From: Liolophura sinensis
Lineage: Eukaryota; Mollusca; Polyplacophora; Chitonida; Chitonidae
Assembly (NCBI RefSeq): GCF_032854445.1
Contig: NC_088306.1
Coordinates: 11,093,386-11,157,385, forward strand
Length of the DNA stretch: 64,000 nt
Reading direction: 5' to 3'
Below, piece by piece: positions 29,181 through 42,395 of the stretch. Under the pieces are notes generated by a model that saw only the letters and a program-made list of their open reading frames with translations, searched no databases and was not told the origin of the DNA. Each line of letters begins with the position of its first letter. Positions within the stretch are counted from its first letter, which is position 1. Made by a program: the position numbers and the translations under genes.

Positions 29181-29895
29181 ATCGACAATGAGTTAATTTC
29201 AAGTATATACTGCAATATGCTACTCGACCTGTGACAAATATTCCATATGAACACAAACCACATATGCTGTTGATGTCAACATACCAAAAATAGACATCAA
29301 GGTTAAACCTTTTATGTCGGATGATGGGTTGTATGCAAGCTTCAAACCATGCAGACAAATAGATACGCACATCGTAGACATGAAATATCCCTGAGTATTG
29401 TAAAATAATCTAAACAAATGAGTGAAAATAACATATAATAAAGGTACGAAGTTGATAGTGAAGTTGGAAGTTGTTGACATGAGATCATATACACATACAT
29501 TAGTAATTCAACGAAATGCAAACTTCTTCCTAACAGACTGGGTAATAACTGAGACCCGTTTGAAGATAAATATGTGTAACATTTTCCAGCCTTTTGCAAC
29601 TCGAATTCAAAAACTGATTAAGTCTCCACCAGATTTTCTAAAGAAGGATCTGATTGACATATTTGAATAGTTTAGAATGTCGAAATCCCTGCATTTCTTA
29701 ATTCCTTAAGTCGTTAACCCGTTTTCATGAAATGATATATAAAAACATCAAAAATAATCAGCTTAAACATATAGGTCACATTCACTGAAAATTTAAAAGG
29801 ATTCTTCACCTTACAGAGAGGGTAGCGCATCTTCTATCAGCGAGACGCGATAAAAGCAATCGTTGACTTGAAGGAGATAAGTTCAATTTTTCACT

Positions 29896-30153
29896 CTACA
29901 CCAAGAAGCCCAAAACGTCTTCTATAGCTTGCCCCGATCTATACATCAATGAGGACGAGTCCGTGTCCGCATTTGATATATCCCGGTGGACTTCCTCTTT
30001 TGGTATTATCGCGGCCGGGGTGCGCATGTGCTTCGCAGGGAAGTGATGGTAAGCGAGCCAGCCAGCGTGTGGGGACACCACAGAGTGTTTGCATTGTTCC
30101 CGCAATTTTCTCCACAGGTTTCCCACCCGGAAAAGACGCACCTTATACAACAC
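29896..30153 (-). CDS. Weak candidate small ORF, unrecognised
   Basis: 85 codons, ATG to stop, in a locally GC- and CpG-richer patch than its neighbours. The peptide is basic at the N-terminus (KVRLFRVGNLWRKLREQ) and acidic towards the end. No known motif. It could equally be a transcribed leader or chance; it is listed because its composition stands out in an otherwise AT-rich stretch. Confidence 0.15.
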   Translation of the reverse strand: MLYKVRLFRVGNLWRKLREQCKHSVVSPHAGWLAYHHFPAKHMRTPAAIIPKEEVHRDISNADTDSSSLMYRSGQAIEDVLGFLV

Positions 30154-30704
30154 ATCTCCTAACTTATGAATCTCACTTCTGCTTAACTAGATTGGTGGCG
30201 GGTAAAACAAGGTCTATATTTATCGTTGTCTTCACTAGATGTTATGTCCCGTGTAGAGAGAACACGACTTGACAATTACAGGCGGAGTCAGCCACAAGTT
30301 CATTAATCCACACGGTACGCATCTTTTAAAGTGAAAGACAACTACTAATGAATGAAGCGTCAGCAGATATGTAGGGCGTCGCAAACACTTTTTGCTCTCC
30401 AAACCGAGTATTTGATGATGGAACAGCCAGTTTGCATACAAGAATGTCCGATAAAGTGAGAAGTGAATAGCCGCTTATGCCGCACAACATTTAAATATGG
30501 TCCATAACGTCTACCTTATATAGGATTCCAGCACATGGTCTTATTTACAGGTGTTATTCGGGCAAACACAATGTTCTGCACACAAAAGCAAAAGCGAAAT
30601 ATCCTCTCCCCATCTCGATCGGCATATATTCAAGGCAGCTTGGAACATTTCACATAAAAGACATCATACAGGTTCCAGAAGTGTAGTTTACATTAGATAT
30701 TGTT

Positions 30705-31000
30705 ATGAATGAATGAACGAATGCGTAGGGTTTAATGTCGTACTTAACAATTTTCCAGTCATATGACGCGAGGAGTCATTAGGTGTGTGTACATATACTG
30801 TATCGCCAAGGTGAAGAAGCGACTGAAGTATCATACCGAAGACACCAGACATGACACCCCAACCATTCACATTGTACTGGCAGGGCCATCAAGTCCTGTT
30901 TCCTTGCTCTAACCTCTCGATGACGCAGCAACGAGTGCCATTTTTAAAGTCTTTGGTATGATTCGACCCGGTTTGATCCCGGAACTCTCCCGAAGTCGCT
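30705..31000 (-). repeat. Family C SINE, reverse
   Basis: Starts with the reversed tail (TTTAATGTCGTACTTAACAA and TTTTCCAGTCATATGACG), contains AGACATGACACCCCAACCA, and ends in the tRNA-like head (GATTCGACCCGG). Confidence 0.78.
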
Positions 31001-31879
31001 GTATTGTTAAGATTTATTGACTTTATCCATTATATCAAAGTGTTTCGTGATATATTCAATACCTCATCACTTAGGATGGTCCTATTTATGACATGTTATG
31101 ATCTGTAGATGCTAGTTTCTATTAACTAGCAGAGTTGCTATTAACACAGCCTGTCAGAACCACAGAAATGAACGACACCACAGGCTTATATAAAGTTACT
31201 TGTCTTACTTACAGTCTGTTTCCAAATAATCATACCGCATTACGCGCTCTCTTCCATTGTCTCTATAATTATAACCCAATTCATAACAGAAAGAAAGCCG
31301 TATTTTTAACTTGTCCGGACCCTATATTTAATTTGTCACAGCGGGTTCTTTTTCCTTTCCCTGCTATTTATATCACTTGCCTGTGAACATTGCTCGTTAA
31401 GGAAGTCACTAAAACCTCTATAATTTACGTGCAAACTATCACATTTTATTTAAAGCCATTAAGTGGGATAATTGATTCAATAGAGATCGATAAAAATATA
31501 TAGGCCCAGTATAGATTGGTATAGTATATGATGAACTAGATGGAAGTTAGATAGACTATGTATTTTTAACATCTAACAGAATGTCTTCCACTGATGTTCC
31601 CTTGTAAGTAGCATATTCCTATTGAAAATGGTTTCTTTTGACGAGATATTTCCCGCTCAACCTCCGTATACACTGATGCCGAGCTGTCCAGTGTTTGGTC
31701 TACCGAGTAACGAGAGAATTTGCAGCAGTCACTGATTTAATTGGGGGGGGGGGGGGGTTTCGAGTTCGATATCTTTTGTCGTTAACGGTAAAAACACTTC
31801 TACTGTGGTCGAAATTGTCTTACTGGTCACCTCTCTCACCTTTTCCTAGAGGCACAAATGACACCGCTTTCCTTCAGAG

Positions 31880-31985
31880 ATCACAAACGTTCAGCTTCTC
31901 AATTTTTTCTGTCATTAGTCAACTCTAAATTCCTTGTGACACTTCCTTCAGACGCCCGTGTTATAGTGAAGGTTATCAAAACTAG
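31880..31985 (-). repeat. Family G fragment, reverse
   Basis: On the minus strand it matches the centre of 61376..61690: TATAACACGGGCGTC, AATTTAGAGTTGACTAATGA and AAAAATTGAGAAGCT. Confidence 0.75.
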
Positions 31986-32047
31986 TTACAGTTTTTTTAC
32001 CTTCAACTTCGTACTCGAATCTCCCCCAATGAAAGACGAGATAGCTG

Positions 32048-32135
32048 TTTAATGGTCACGTGTAACGGCCTCGTGTCAATTTACCCCAGTCAAGGGTTTA
32101 TTCTTACTGTGTATTTAAATGATTAAATAGTACCA
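32048..32135 (+). repeat. Family F repeat, single copy
   Basis: ATGGTCACGTGTAACGGCC, TGTCAATTTACC and CAGTCAAGGGTTTATTCT, like the 42 kb tandem unit. Confidence 0.8.
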
Positions 32136-32559
32136 CACCCCTCGAACTATGGATTAATAGAGACCGAAGTGCTACGAGGAGAAACCATCGTTATGTGAAT
32201 GAGAAAGGATATTAAAGTTAAGTTGAACCCTTGCGGGGAAAAGCAGTAAACTAAATCTTCCAATCGGGTTAAGGCGTCTCTACAGGTTAATTATGCACGA
32301 TTACCTATTTACACACCCTAATGAATGACTGGGCAACAAAATGCTATCAAGAAACAAACAAACGTACATTGGAAGGAAATAATGATACTTCAAGCGTTTT
32401 TGCAACAAACATGTTTTTGTGTATATTTATGCACCATTGAAATTCTGTCTCAAAAGATGGGAAATCTGTTTTTTGATGTTCGTATGTCATTCTCATTTGA
32501 TTCTCTATTTAAATGATATGACAGGTCACATTTATCCCTCCATTTATAGGCGACAGGGG

Positions 32560-32600
32560 CACCCCAACCAGACATGACACCCCAACCATGTTAAAATGTT
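32560..32600 (-). repeat. Family C fragment
   Basis: Only CCAACCAGACATGACACCCC and its flank remain, matching the centre of the 30.7 kb copy. Confidence 0.6.
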
Positions 32601-32939
32601 AAAATCAGCATATAACCATGGCAGAAACGTCTTTCAAACTATACGTCCTAACAAACAGATGGATATATAGATGCTATGATTTGAATCTACTGCGAGTTAA
32701 AGATGATTGGAATTTTCCGCATGAGATTTGATGGATTCGTTCCGGAGAAGTGAGAAAGCGCAGCGGGAATTCTCGCGGTCCGTCTTCATGAACATCTATA
32801 TAGTCAAGCATTCTTCTCCACCAAGATAAGCGGCGACACCTCGCCTATATACGAGATAGTAGGCCTATTTGAAGGACAAATAAATGGCAATCCGATATGT
32901 AAAAAGACAACTTTGTGGAATCAAGCAGCCTTACACTCC

Positions 32940-33002
32940 TAATTAATCTCCTAATTTTAACAGAAAGTCTGTTGCCTGAGTGGTGCCAGAATGTATTTTG
33001 TT
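32940..33002 (+). mobile_element. MITE fragment (CACTCAAAAAATT family)
   Basis: TTTTAACAGAAAGTCTGTTG, then CCTGAGTGGTGCCAGAATGT, matches the left arms of the complete elements at 43.7 and 53.4 kb. The right half is missing and a family A SINE begins about 10 bp further on. Confidence 0.8.
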
Positions 33003-33011
33003 ATTATACCT

Positions 33012-33106
33012 AGTCGCTTTCCTCCAACCACAATGACGGGCGCCGTCGTATAAGTGAAGTATTCATGAGTATACGGCGTGAAACACCAATCAAATAAATA
33101 AAATAT
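33012..33106 (+). repeat. Family A SINE, 3' part
   Basis: TTTCCTCCAACCACAATGAC, then GCGTGAAACACCAATCAAAT and the AAATAAA tail. Confidence 0.88.
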
Positions 33107-35094
33107 AATCATGGCATTCGCAGATGATTTGAGTAAAAGAATAAGAATTCAGATTAAGAAAAGTTTATAAGAACGATCCGTTTCAAACCTGCGCTGGATA
33201 AGGACACTGGATGTAGTCGAAAATATGAGGAAAGTTTTGTTCATCGGTGTTCGGACAAAATTTCCGCCAAAATCTAGTGGCACAAAAAACTGTTTTGTTT
33301 GCTTTTTTTTATTATTTATTTTTCTTTTTTGATGTTTTTCTTTTTTTTCTTTTTTTTTTTGATTTTTCAGGACACGTTAATTTAAACATGACAAGCCAGT
33401 AATCAAGCTAATTTCAAATCCTAAGTATGACGTAGACCTACATTTGACTTGACATATATTTGTTATGATCTCTGAAAACAAAGCCGTAAACAAAAATGTT
33501 ATGTCCTGAGGGAGACTTCTTATATTTGCTATTTTATAAGTACAGCCTTTATACTAATCACGGCCATGATTTAAAATGAAACTTTGCGGTGGTCTTTGTT
33601 CTTGCGTAACACGTGCTATACGCTGGTCAGAGTGAAATCAAACAAGCAGACGACTGCATGGCTGAAGGTCACGTGACGCATATATTCACACATAGACACG
33701 CGTGAAGACCGTGTTTGTGTAGGCCGACATGAGTTTGCATAAAGCTGATATGCATTTGGATCACTACATGTGGCCATACCACACGAGGCCACTCTAATCT
33801 TTTTTCCGAGGCTGGCTTTTTTGTTTGTTTGTATTTCTTTTAATTCAAGCCATGTAGACATATACGCCGCTGATGTTGTGACGTCATCAGTGAGTCCCTT
33901 TATCCCCAAGATTACCCCTTCAGTTTCTGATCAAGCAGAGAGTAATCGTGTAAACAGGCATGCTGAACATCGGCGGAAACTTGTAAAACAAGAATTATTC
34001 AGGCGATTATATACATACCGTGACACGCTGCCGGCTTCGGGATATTAATCTGATTGGTTGAATCATGCAATGGGACGCCATTTCCTTTCGTAAGGAATTG
34101 AACAAGTGCCATTCCACTGCCGCTAACACATGTACATTGTGTGTCTGCATGGTGCCGGAGTGACGTGGGTGGGGTTGGATGATGTAAATATTAATGAAAG
34201 AAACATTGACTCAGACTATTAGGATTAAATGAAATACTGAAAATTATTAACCATGCAATCAAAAACTTTTATAATGATATAGATAATTCGGTACGTGTTA
34301 TTAGAATCCACTGATAGATCTGGTTTCGTTTTTCTGTAAAAAAAAAAAAAAAAAAAAATCCGATATTTTCCCAATCTACCCTTCTGATTTTTGTCGTGTT
34401 AATGACATCACAGATTACATCTTTTCAATATCTGAGTAGGACTAAATGATAGAAAAATTTAACGCCCCAAAAAGTATGCATTAAATGTTATATAATGATT
34501 GGTATCCAAACAATCCATCGCAAATTCTCCGCACAGGTCTACATTTAATCATTTGTTGTGTCGTCGCTACTTTAAGCTGTCTGATGTACGTGTTACGTGT
34601 ATCATGGATTTTGTCGACCACACGTTAAAGATCACAGGGGAGTGAAACTATTCGAATTAACAAGCATTCCGAACACATGCCATTGGCTAACCGATCTGGG
34701 AAATTTTGAAGGTTCACACATTACATCTTTTTCATGCTAAATACTGGGCTTAAGTATATGCAAACGAAAGAAAAATATTAACATGTCAAAAATATACGCT
34801 GAATGTTTTGCATCCAAAGTTCTCGGTAATCAAGGCCTATGTATTCATTTGTTGTGCCATTGCTGATTTAATCCGGGGGATGTGCGTGCCACCATGGATT
34901 GCGTGTAACAAAAGTTAGACAGCATATGTAAGAGAAACTTTACGAAAAACCAAGAAACCTGACCATATGTGTATCTAGCTAAATGAAGACGTTACAACAA
35001 ATCCTGCTAAGCGATGAAGGGATTTCCAGGATGATCACATTGTACACACACACCGCAAGACTGGTTTCCGCCAAACCAATAGGTTCTAACCATA

Positions 35095-36560
35095 ACACCC
35101 CCACGAAAGGTTGCACAAATGTAATGTCAGGATAGTCACAGCAAAAGCTGCACAAATATAATGTCAGGATTGTCACAGCAAAAGCTGCACAAATGTAATA
35201 TCAGAATATTCACGACAAAAGCTGCACAAATGTAATGTCAGGATTGTCACAGCAAAAGCTGCACAAATGTAATGTCAAGGATTGTCACAGCAAAAGCTGC
35301 ACAAATGTAATATCAGAATAGTCACGACAAAAGCTGCACAAATGTAATGTCAAGGATTCTCAAAGCAAAAGCTGCACAAATGTAATGTCAGGATTGTCAC
35401 AGCAAAAGTTGCACAAATGTAATATCAGAATAGTCACGACAAAAGCTGCACAAATGTAATGTCAAGGATTCTCAAACAAAAGCTGCACAAATGTAATGTC
35501 AAGGATTGTCACAGCAAAAGCTGCACAAATGTAATGTCAGGATTGTCACAGCAAAAGCTGCACAAATGTAATGTCAGGATAGTCACAGCAAAAGCTGCAC
35601 AAATGTAATGTCAAGGATTGTCACAACGAAAGTTGCACAAATGTAATATCAGAATAGTCACGACAAAAGCTGCACAAATGTAATGTCAAGGATTCTCAAA
35701 GCAAAAGCTGCACAAATGTAATGTCAGGATTGTCACAGCAAAAGTTGCACAAATGTAATGCCAAGGATTCTCAAAGCAAAAGCTGCACAAATGTAATGTC
35801 AAGGATTCTCAAAGCAAAAGCTGCACAAATGTAATGTCAGGATAGTCACAGCAAAAGCTGCACAAATGTAATGTCAAGGATTGTCACAACAAAAGTTGCA
35901 CAAATGTAATATCAGTATAGTTATGGCAAAAGCTGCACAAATGTAATGTCAAGGATTGTCACAAAAAAGCTGGACAAATGTAATGTCAAGGATTCTCTAA
36001 GCAAAAGCTGCACAAATGTAATGTCAGGATTGTCACAGCAAAATCTGCACAAATGTAATGTCAAGGATTGTCACAGCAAAAGCTGCACAAATGTAATGTC
36101 AGGATAGTCACAGCAAAAGCTGCACAAGTGTAATGTCAAGGATTGTCACAGCAAAAGCTGCACAAATGTAATGTCAAGGATTGTCACAGCAAAAGTTGCA
36201 CAAATGTAATATCAGAATAGTCACGACAAAAGCTGCACAAATGTAATGTCAAGGATTCTCAAAGCAAAAGCTGCACAAATGTAATGTCAGGATTGTCACA
36301 GCAAAAGCTGCACAAATGTAATATCAGAATAGTCACGACAAAAGCTGCACAAATGTAATGTCAAGGATTGTCACAACAAAAGTTGCACAAATGTAATATC
36401 AGTATAGTCATGGCAAAAGCTGCACAAATGTAATGTCAAGGATTGTCACAAAAAAGCTGGACAAATGTAATGTCAAGGATTGTAACAGCAAAAGCTGCAC
36501 AAATGTAATGTCGGGATTGTCACAGCAAAAACTGTACACATGTATTGTCGGGATTTTATA
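35095..36560. repeat. ~37 bp satellite array with ordered variants
   Basis: About 39 copies of a unit made of a constant half GCTGCACAAATGTAAT and a variable half. Three variant types recur: GTCAGGATTGTCACAGC, GTCAAGGATTCTCAAAGC and ATCAGAATAGTCACGAC, often in the order third, second, first. Units are 36-38 bp. Confidence 0.97.
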
Positions 36561-36774
36561 GGAAAAGGAAAAGTGCCCTATGCATTTATATGCATTTCAC
36601 TAGAAACCCATAATCGCTAGACACAATTCCAAAACGATAAAAGCAATTTCGCGTGGAAAGTAGACAGGCCTACACGGGTATTAAATCATATAAAGTATGT
36701 ACATAACATTTTAACATTTCCTTTCCACATAGTCGTGAATCCAGTATTTTATATGCACTGTTGCTTAACGCCAT

Positions 36775-37060
36775 AGTCAAAACGTTTTCACATATGGCGG
36801 TAGTCAGTTTTATGGGTGAAGGTAACCGGGGTGCCGGCGAAAACCACCCGACCTTTGGCAAGTTACTGACGAGCTTTCTCACATGTGACGTAGGTCTACA
36901 GACATGAGCCCAATATTGGTGAAAGACAGGTTTTCACGAGCGTCGTCGACCGCGTATATTTTTTCAAAGGTCCCACTCTTTGTGACAGTGAGAGGATCAA
37001 CATATTCTGTGTCGATGGTCGGGCTTAAACCTGCACCTCGCGATTGAAAGGCATGATATT
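36775..37060 (-). repeat. Family D interspersed repeat
   Basis: Best-preserved copy: ATATGGCGGTAGTCAGTTTT, AACCGGGGTGCC, CCTTTGGCAAGTTACTGACG, CACATGTGACGTAGG, ATATTGGTGAAAGACAGG and GATTGAAAGGCATG. It has no tRNA-like head that I can see. Confidence 0.75.
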
Positions 37061-39799
37061 TAAAACACCACTGGTGGAAGTCAAACGTCACACTCCAATG
37101 CATGCTTAAAATCTTGAGCCATATATAAGGGAATGTGTATGCCACCGATATTTGCTGGGTTTTTTTACTGTGTACTTGTAAACGGCAATGTGTTCGTGCA
37201 GTGAGTACCCCCAACAGGACAATGAGTACCATTGTACACATATGTGTAGCTCAAGATGTAAACAGGATGTAAAACGCGATGTATCATAGGAACACAATTT
37301 GGTACACATTAAGAGTATAGTGGCATGAATATGGTGTACATAAGGTATACACATTAGTGTTTCTTTGCACATTTGTTACAATTAATGTGTACCTGTGGTA
37401 CACAGCTTATGTATCTTTTTTTACACACTACTTTTAGAGAGTACAACCGTGAGCGACAAAAATACATGCAACCATATTAACCATATTAAGTAGATACAAA
37501 AATAAATTTGTACATAAACCTAAAGATATAACAAGGTGAAAAAAAAATAAGATTCGAGCTTAAAATTACAAAAAGATAATACATGCATACAAATCTTACC
37601 AAACCCATGACTATGGATTACCGAGGTCTTCAATCAGTGATCACCCTGGAATGTTTTCCGTTCGAAAGCCAGTTGTCTATACATGAGAATATACGGCAAA
37701 AACAATCGCTACTTAAGTAGTCCGTTTGCCCACGTGACGCATCAACACCACGTGACGTCGCTCGTGCGGCGCAGAGCTATAAAGATCAACGTCAAAGAAA
37801 GCAGACGTGATAAAGAAAAACAAATATCTCATAGCTGCCTGGCGATATATGCGTGCACAAAAAATGCGTAAGCCGACAAAAAAGGCTGCATGTCATTGTG
37901 AAAAACACCCAGATACAGAGGAGTTCATAAATGAATTACAATAGAGAGTTTACAGGGAGTATGTTGAGTGGTAGAGAAGACTGACGCCGCGAACACCGAT
38001 TATTTTGTTATAGACGTTAATAAGAAGTTCTATGCGTATACAGTAGCAATAATTCCCAGCCATGAGATGGACATTGTGTAACATTTATAAACAATTCATT
38101 TAAATAATACTATATGGGTTTTTTTTTAAATAAGAAATTTTAAAAAAATATGCAGGATTGTTTATCTGGGAGATGCTGAACTTCTCGTTAGCAGTTCTTG
38201 TACTGCCTGACAAACGTAAATGTACAAGTTTTCCACACCTGTAATTTTTTACTCTGACTGTCTGTATGTTCAGAAATTCGACGGAAGGCTTCCTCTTTCT
38301 GAGCGTCTTGCAACCATCTCCGCCTCTGTTCCTATATAAGTGGATCCCCAAGATTTCCCACGGCGGGGTGGTGAACTAGTAATAGGTGGCTCCGGCGTTT
38401 AAAAATTACATATACATTGGAATGGCAAACTCATCCCGAATATCGGAGATATTGGAAAACCAGTGTATAAAGCACGTAGTCTGTTCTGAATTTTAGCTCA
38501 GATTCTGCGATTTGGCAACACGATGATAGGGCCTATCAGCAATTTGCAAAAATGGTGTCCAGTTTTTCAATGGTTATTGAGGTGGCTATGCTAGCATACC
38601 GAGTAGTATGACTACCGTATCAGACCCGACCTTTCCATCTTCGGAAAACTAGAAAGACGGGTCAAATAAAAAATAACAGACAATAAAACTACGTCATAAC
38701 CGTGAGACTCGGATTAACAAAAACGTCGTCTCTACCGCGCACTGACCCCTTGCCATCGAGCTATCGATTGTCAAACTGACGACAATACATGCACCCATAT
38801 ACCTTAGTTTTTTATACAGCTCAGTTACCTATGCATATTTGTATGTCTAGACGCAAATAAGTATACACATCACAAGAGGGTGTTTCGCCTGAGAGTCCTC
38901 AAGTGCGAGTGACGACGCCAAATTTACGAATATTTAACCGAGATATATAAGACTAGTGTTTGGTGTTAAAGTGCATCTCGCACTCGAACTAGTTTTGGAC
39001 ATGTCAAGGCGCCCTAGCTTTCCTGTACACGTCTGCATTCACATGCATTAAAGCATGTCCAGTGTGATCCAGGATATGCACATGATTTATTGGTGTTCAC
39101 TTAAGATTTTGACATCGTTTCTGACAATATATTAAACAATTATTGCTAAACAATGAAATGGGGGTATTTTTCCGGCGCAATGGCGATTCGGGTCCAAGCT
39201 GGATTGATCAGTGTTTTCTGTTACCAGCCTGTCCACAAAGCGGCAAAAACAATAAACTACACAGCTAAGGTTCGAATTACTTTAGGCGGGGAAAGATAAT
39301 CAACACGTTTTTTCACCAACAGCATATATACCCATATCAAAACAATCATATCAAAACGTTTATGTCGCACACAGATAGCACACTTGTATGTTAAGCCTTG
39401 AACATTTAAATGGTTTGAACACATCCTGTATATATAGAAATATAGAGATTTAGTGGAATTATCAGGCCTTAGAGAACACATATACCCTATACCCCAATAC
39501 AAACGAGTGCCGTACCCTGTTTCGCAGGGCGTAAAAGACTGGTGAAATAAATAATAAATATAAAAGCCAGACGTTCTAAAGCTCTTCAGGCTGATTAACA
39601 AAATTAGACTGTTGTATATCACCTTATTCCATAGCTTACGAATGCTGTCACAGGGCGTGTGCACTCATATCATTGCTATAAAGTGAATGTATAAAACTTC
39701 AGAGGATTTTCACAAGGCGCACTAAGTGGCTTTTCCCTTCTCATTGTATATACTGTATATCTACGGAGTGATTTCGATTTCTGCCATTAACGACCGGCC

Positions 39800-39890
39800 A
39801 TTTTTCACTTACGATGGCGATCAGTTACTTTTATGGGTGGAAGATACCGAATTGCATGGCGTAAACCCCCAACCCTGGCCAAGTAGAAGA
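39800..39890 (-). repeat. Family D fragment
   Basis: CACTTACGATGGCGATCAG, TTTTATGGGTGGAAGATACC and CCCTGGCCAAGTAG match the start of the 36.8 kb copy. Confidence 0.65.
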
Positions 39891-42061
39891 GTATGACAGA
39901 CTACAGAAGAATTATTGGCTCTGAAAGTAGATAGTTAACTAGTTCACTGAATGGCTGGTTCTTCTCTTCAGTCCAAAAAGGCCATGTATAGTAGTCTACC
40001 TGAGTGCTTATAAATAAAAATTTATGCCGAATTTTGAAATATGTGAAGTTACTGCTTGCCTCGCAATGTGCGCAAAAAGCAAAATTTTCCTGAGAAAAAA
40101 AAAAGATTACTATTTCCCAGGTTCATTTGCATAATGTCAAACTTTTCTATTACGATGATGAGACAAGACACAAAACACAAAGAGTCTTTCTAAATTTCGA
40201 ATAAATTGATGGTCTTTGTGTATGAAGTTGGTATTATAACACGTTTGGACTAATGACTTTATAGATCAGGACCCAATTGTTCAAAACTGGTTTAAAACTT
40301 AATACCAGTTTTAACTTCAAGCCAAGTCTTGAATTTTGCACTTAGCCTAAGGAAAATTGTGTCACATTATGTTAAACATGAACTAAAACTGCTGCGGTTA
40401 TACCATGTCTTTAGACAACAGCATTGGCTGCAGAGTTGGCTTAAAAATTAAATATAAAATATGACATAATACCGGTATTAGCTAATACACGTACATACCT
40501 CTTGACAATTAACATCTATCTGCGCAGTGGTTTGTAAATAGCTACGTGGTCCATACCCTAATATCGCTGTATAGGCAGGTATATGGTGAACTGGTCGGTC
40601 GAGACAATGTGTGTGGCTAAAGCGGCTGACCACTGACCTGTGGATAGCGTGAGATATCGAGATATCGTATTCTTGTAAACTGACCACAGTTCACATCTCG
40701 GCGTGTGGTGTAAGATTTTGGGCGCGTACAACACTGTCCACCCTTCGCCTTATTACCCAGGTTTCCCGGTGAGGGCACGAGGGCCAGGGAGTCTTCGGTA
40801 CAATCCCGCCCTACCGTACCGGTATACAGACACCTGTCCGTGAAAATTTGACCATATATTCTCCAGTTAATAACGCGTTTCCCCCTCCTTGCTAGCGACC
40901 ACTTATTCCTATACGTGTTAGATTTTCATGTATGCCGTCCTATTTGTACTAAATTTGGCCAACCCGGAAATTGGTTGTTCAATGATAACGAGGTAAAGGG
41001 AGCGCCCCCATGCTGCCTTCAGTGCTGTTCGTGCAGATACATTTTCTTTTCCAGGATATCGGCTTCAATTACCTAACTTGGAAAACATTTAAAATAGAAT
41101 ACTCGTCAATAATTCTCAGCAGGTTTTACATTAATACTCGAATACCATTTGTCATTTTTAGCAGAAAATCTCATAATAATACCAGTTACCGATTTTATTA
41201 AAATGTATTATATGGTATCAGTTGCCAAATGAATAACTGACAGATTATGGCTTTGGCGCCAAAGCGGTAATATCACAGCCGTTTTGGAGAGAGAACACAT
41301 TACGATTCTGGGCGTCATAATAGATACTCGTAGCCCTGACGTCAACAAGAAGTCAGTAATCACAACATAAAGTTACAAAACAATGTTCAATACAAACAAC
41401 AATGCAAAGAACTAAGGAAGTATATAATGTGGAAAGCGCAAATCGCACAAGGAGAAACAGTTTACAGTGATGCCAGGGAAAGATGCAAAGAAAATTCTAG
41501 GCGCGTAAATTTAATCTGCTTGCTAAACGATGCCAATAACAAGATACATTCAAAACAAAAGTACACAAAAACTGAGACCATTTTATAATCGGCTAAAAGT
41601 AAACAAATATCAGTTTACACTCAAAGATCTTTATAACATACTTAAAAGTATAGAATCTAGCAAATCTTTGCTCGCACGATAATTATATACTGGCATACAG
41701 GCAAAATATCTTCTTTTACATGCATTGCACATAAACAGTGACGTATTACAGAAAAGAACAAAAGGGTACAGCGGATGGACTGGCTTCCTTTTAGGGGAGC
41801 AATGTTCCTCACAAAAATAGACTGCGGACAGTCTTCTATGAATATATTGTGGCGTACATTAGCTATTCGAGGCGAAGAGCGCCAATTCCAATCACCACCC
41901 CCTTCCCTCGCATGACGTCTACTGTGAATATTGACAAACATTCAACTGGTGGAATAACCCTATATATGATGGATTCTTATACCGTATTTTAGGGGCAAGG
42001 AAAACGCTAAAATAAATATCTGGCAGATGAAATATAATTAAGGCGTATATTATAGAGAGTA

Positions 42062-42395
42062 AAACCAGAGCAGCGTTGACAGTGTGACAGCTGGCAAATG
42101 ATCACACGTAACTGGTAAAATACGAACTCTTGTCCGCTGGTAATGGTCACACGTAACCGGTGAAAGACGACATTTTGTCAATTTACCTCAGTCAGGGTTT
42201 CACTCTGAGTCCGCTGGCAATGGTCACACGTAACCGGTGAAATACGACATTTTGTCAATTTACCTCAGCCAGCGTTTTACTCTGAGTCAGCTGGCAAATG
42301 ATCACACGTAACCGGTGAAATACGGCCTCTTGTCAGTTTAACTCAGTTAGGGTTTTATTCTGTGTATGTAAATGCTTAAACAGTATCAAATGGCA
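42062..42395 (+). repeat. Family F tandem array, ~80 bp unit, 4 copies
   Basis: Each unit carries GCTGGCAA(A)TG(G)TCACACG, TAACCGGTGAAATACG, TTGTCAATTTACCTCAG and a GGGTTTTACTCT-like end. The last unit runs into GTAAATGCTTAAACAG as in single copies elsewhere. Confidence 0.92.

Larger units (their letters stand above)
30154..35080. other. Intergenic DNA, 30-35 kb
   Basis: No supported gene. Besides the repeats listed separately it has a run of 16 G at about 31742-31757, T-rich runs at 33300-33362 and an A run of about 19 at 34339. Remaining DNA is AT-rich and unassigned. Confidence 0.5.
36566..42060. other. Intergenic DNA, 36.6-42 kb
   Basis: No supported gene. Two family D copies are listed separately. 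Between them I see only AT-rich DNA and short chance frames. Confidence 0.5.

Noticed and set aside
35095-36560. CRISPR-like pattern: constant 16 bp blocks separated by ~21 bp variable blocks
   Set aside because: The variable blocks belong to three recurring types instead of unique spacers, no cas gene is present and the DNA is animal. It is a satellite.
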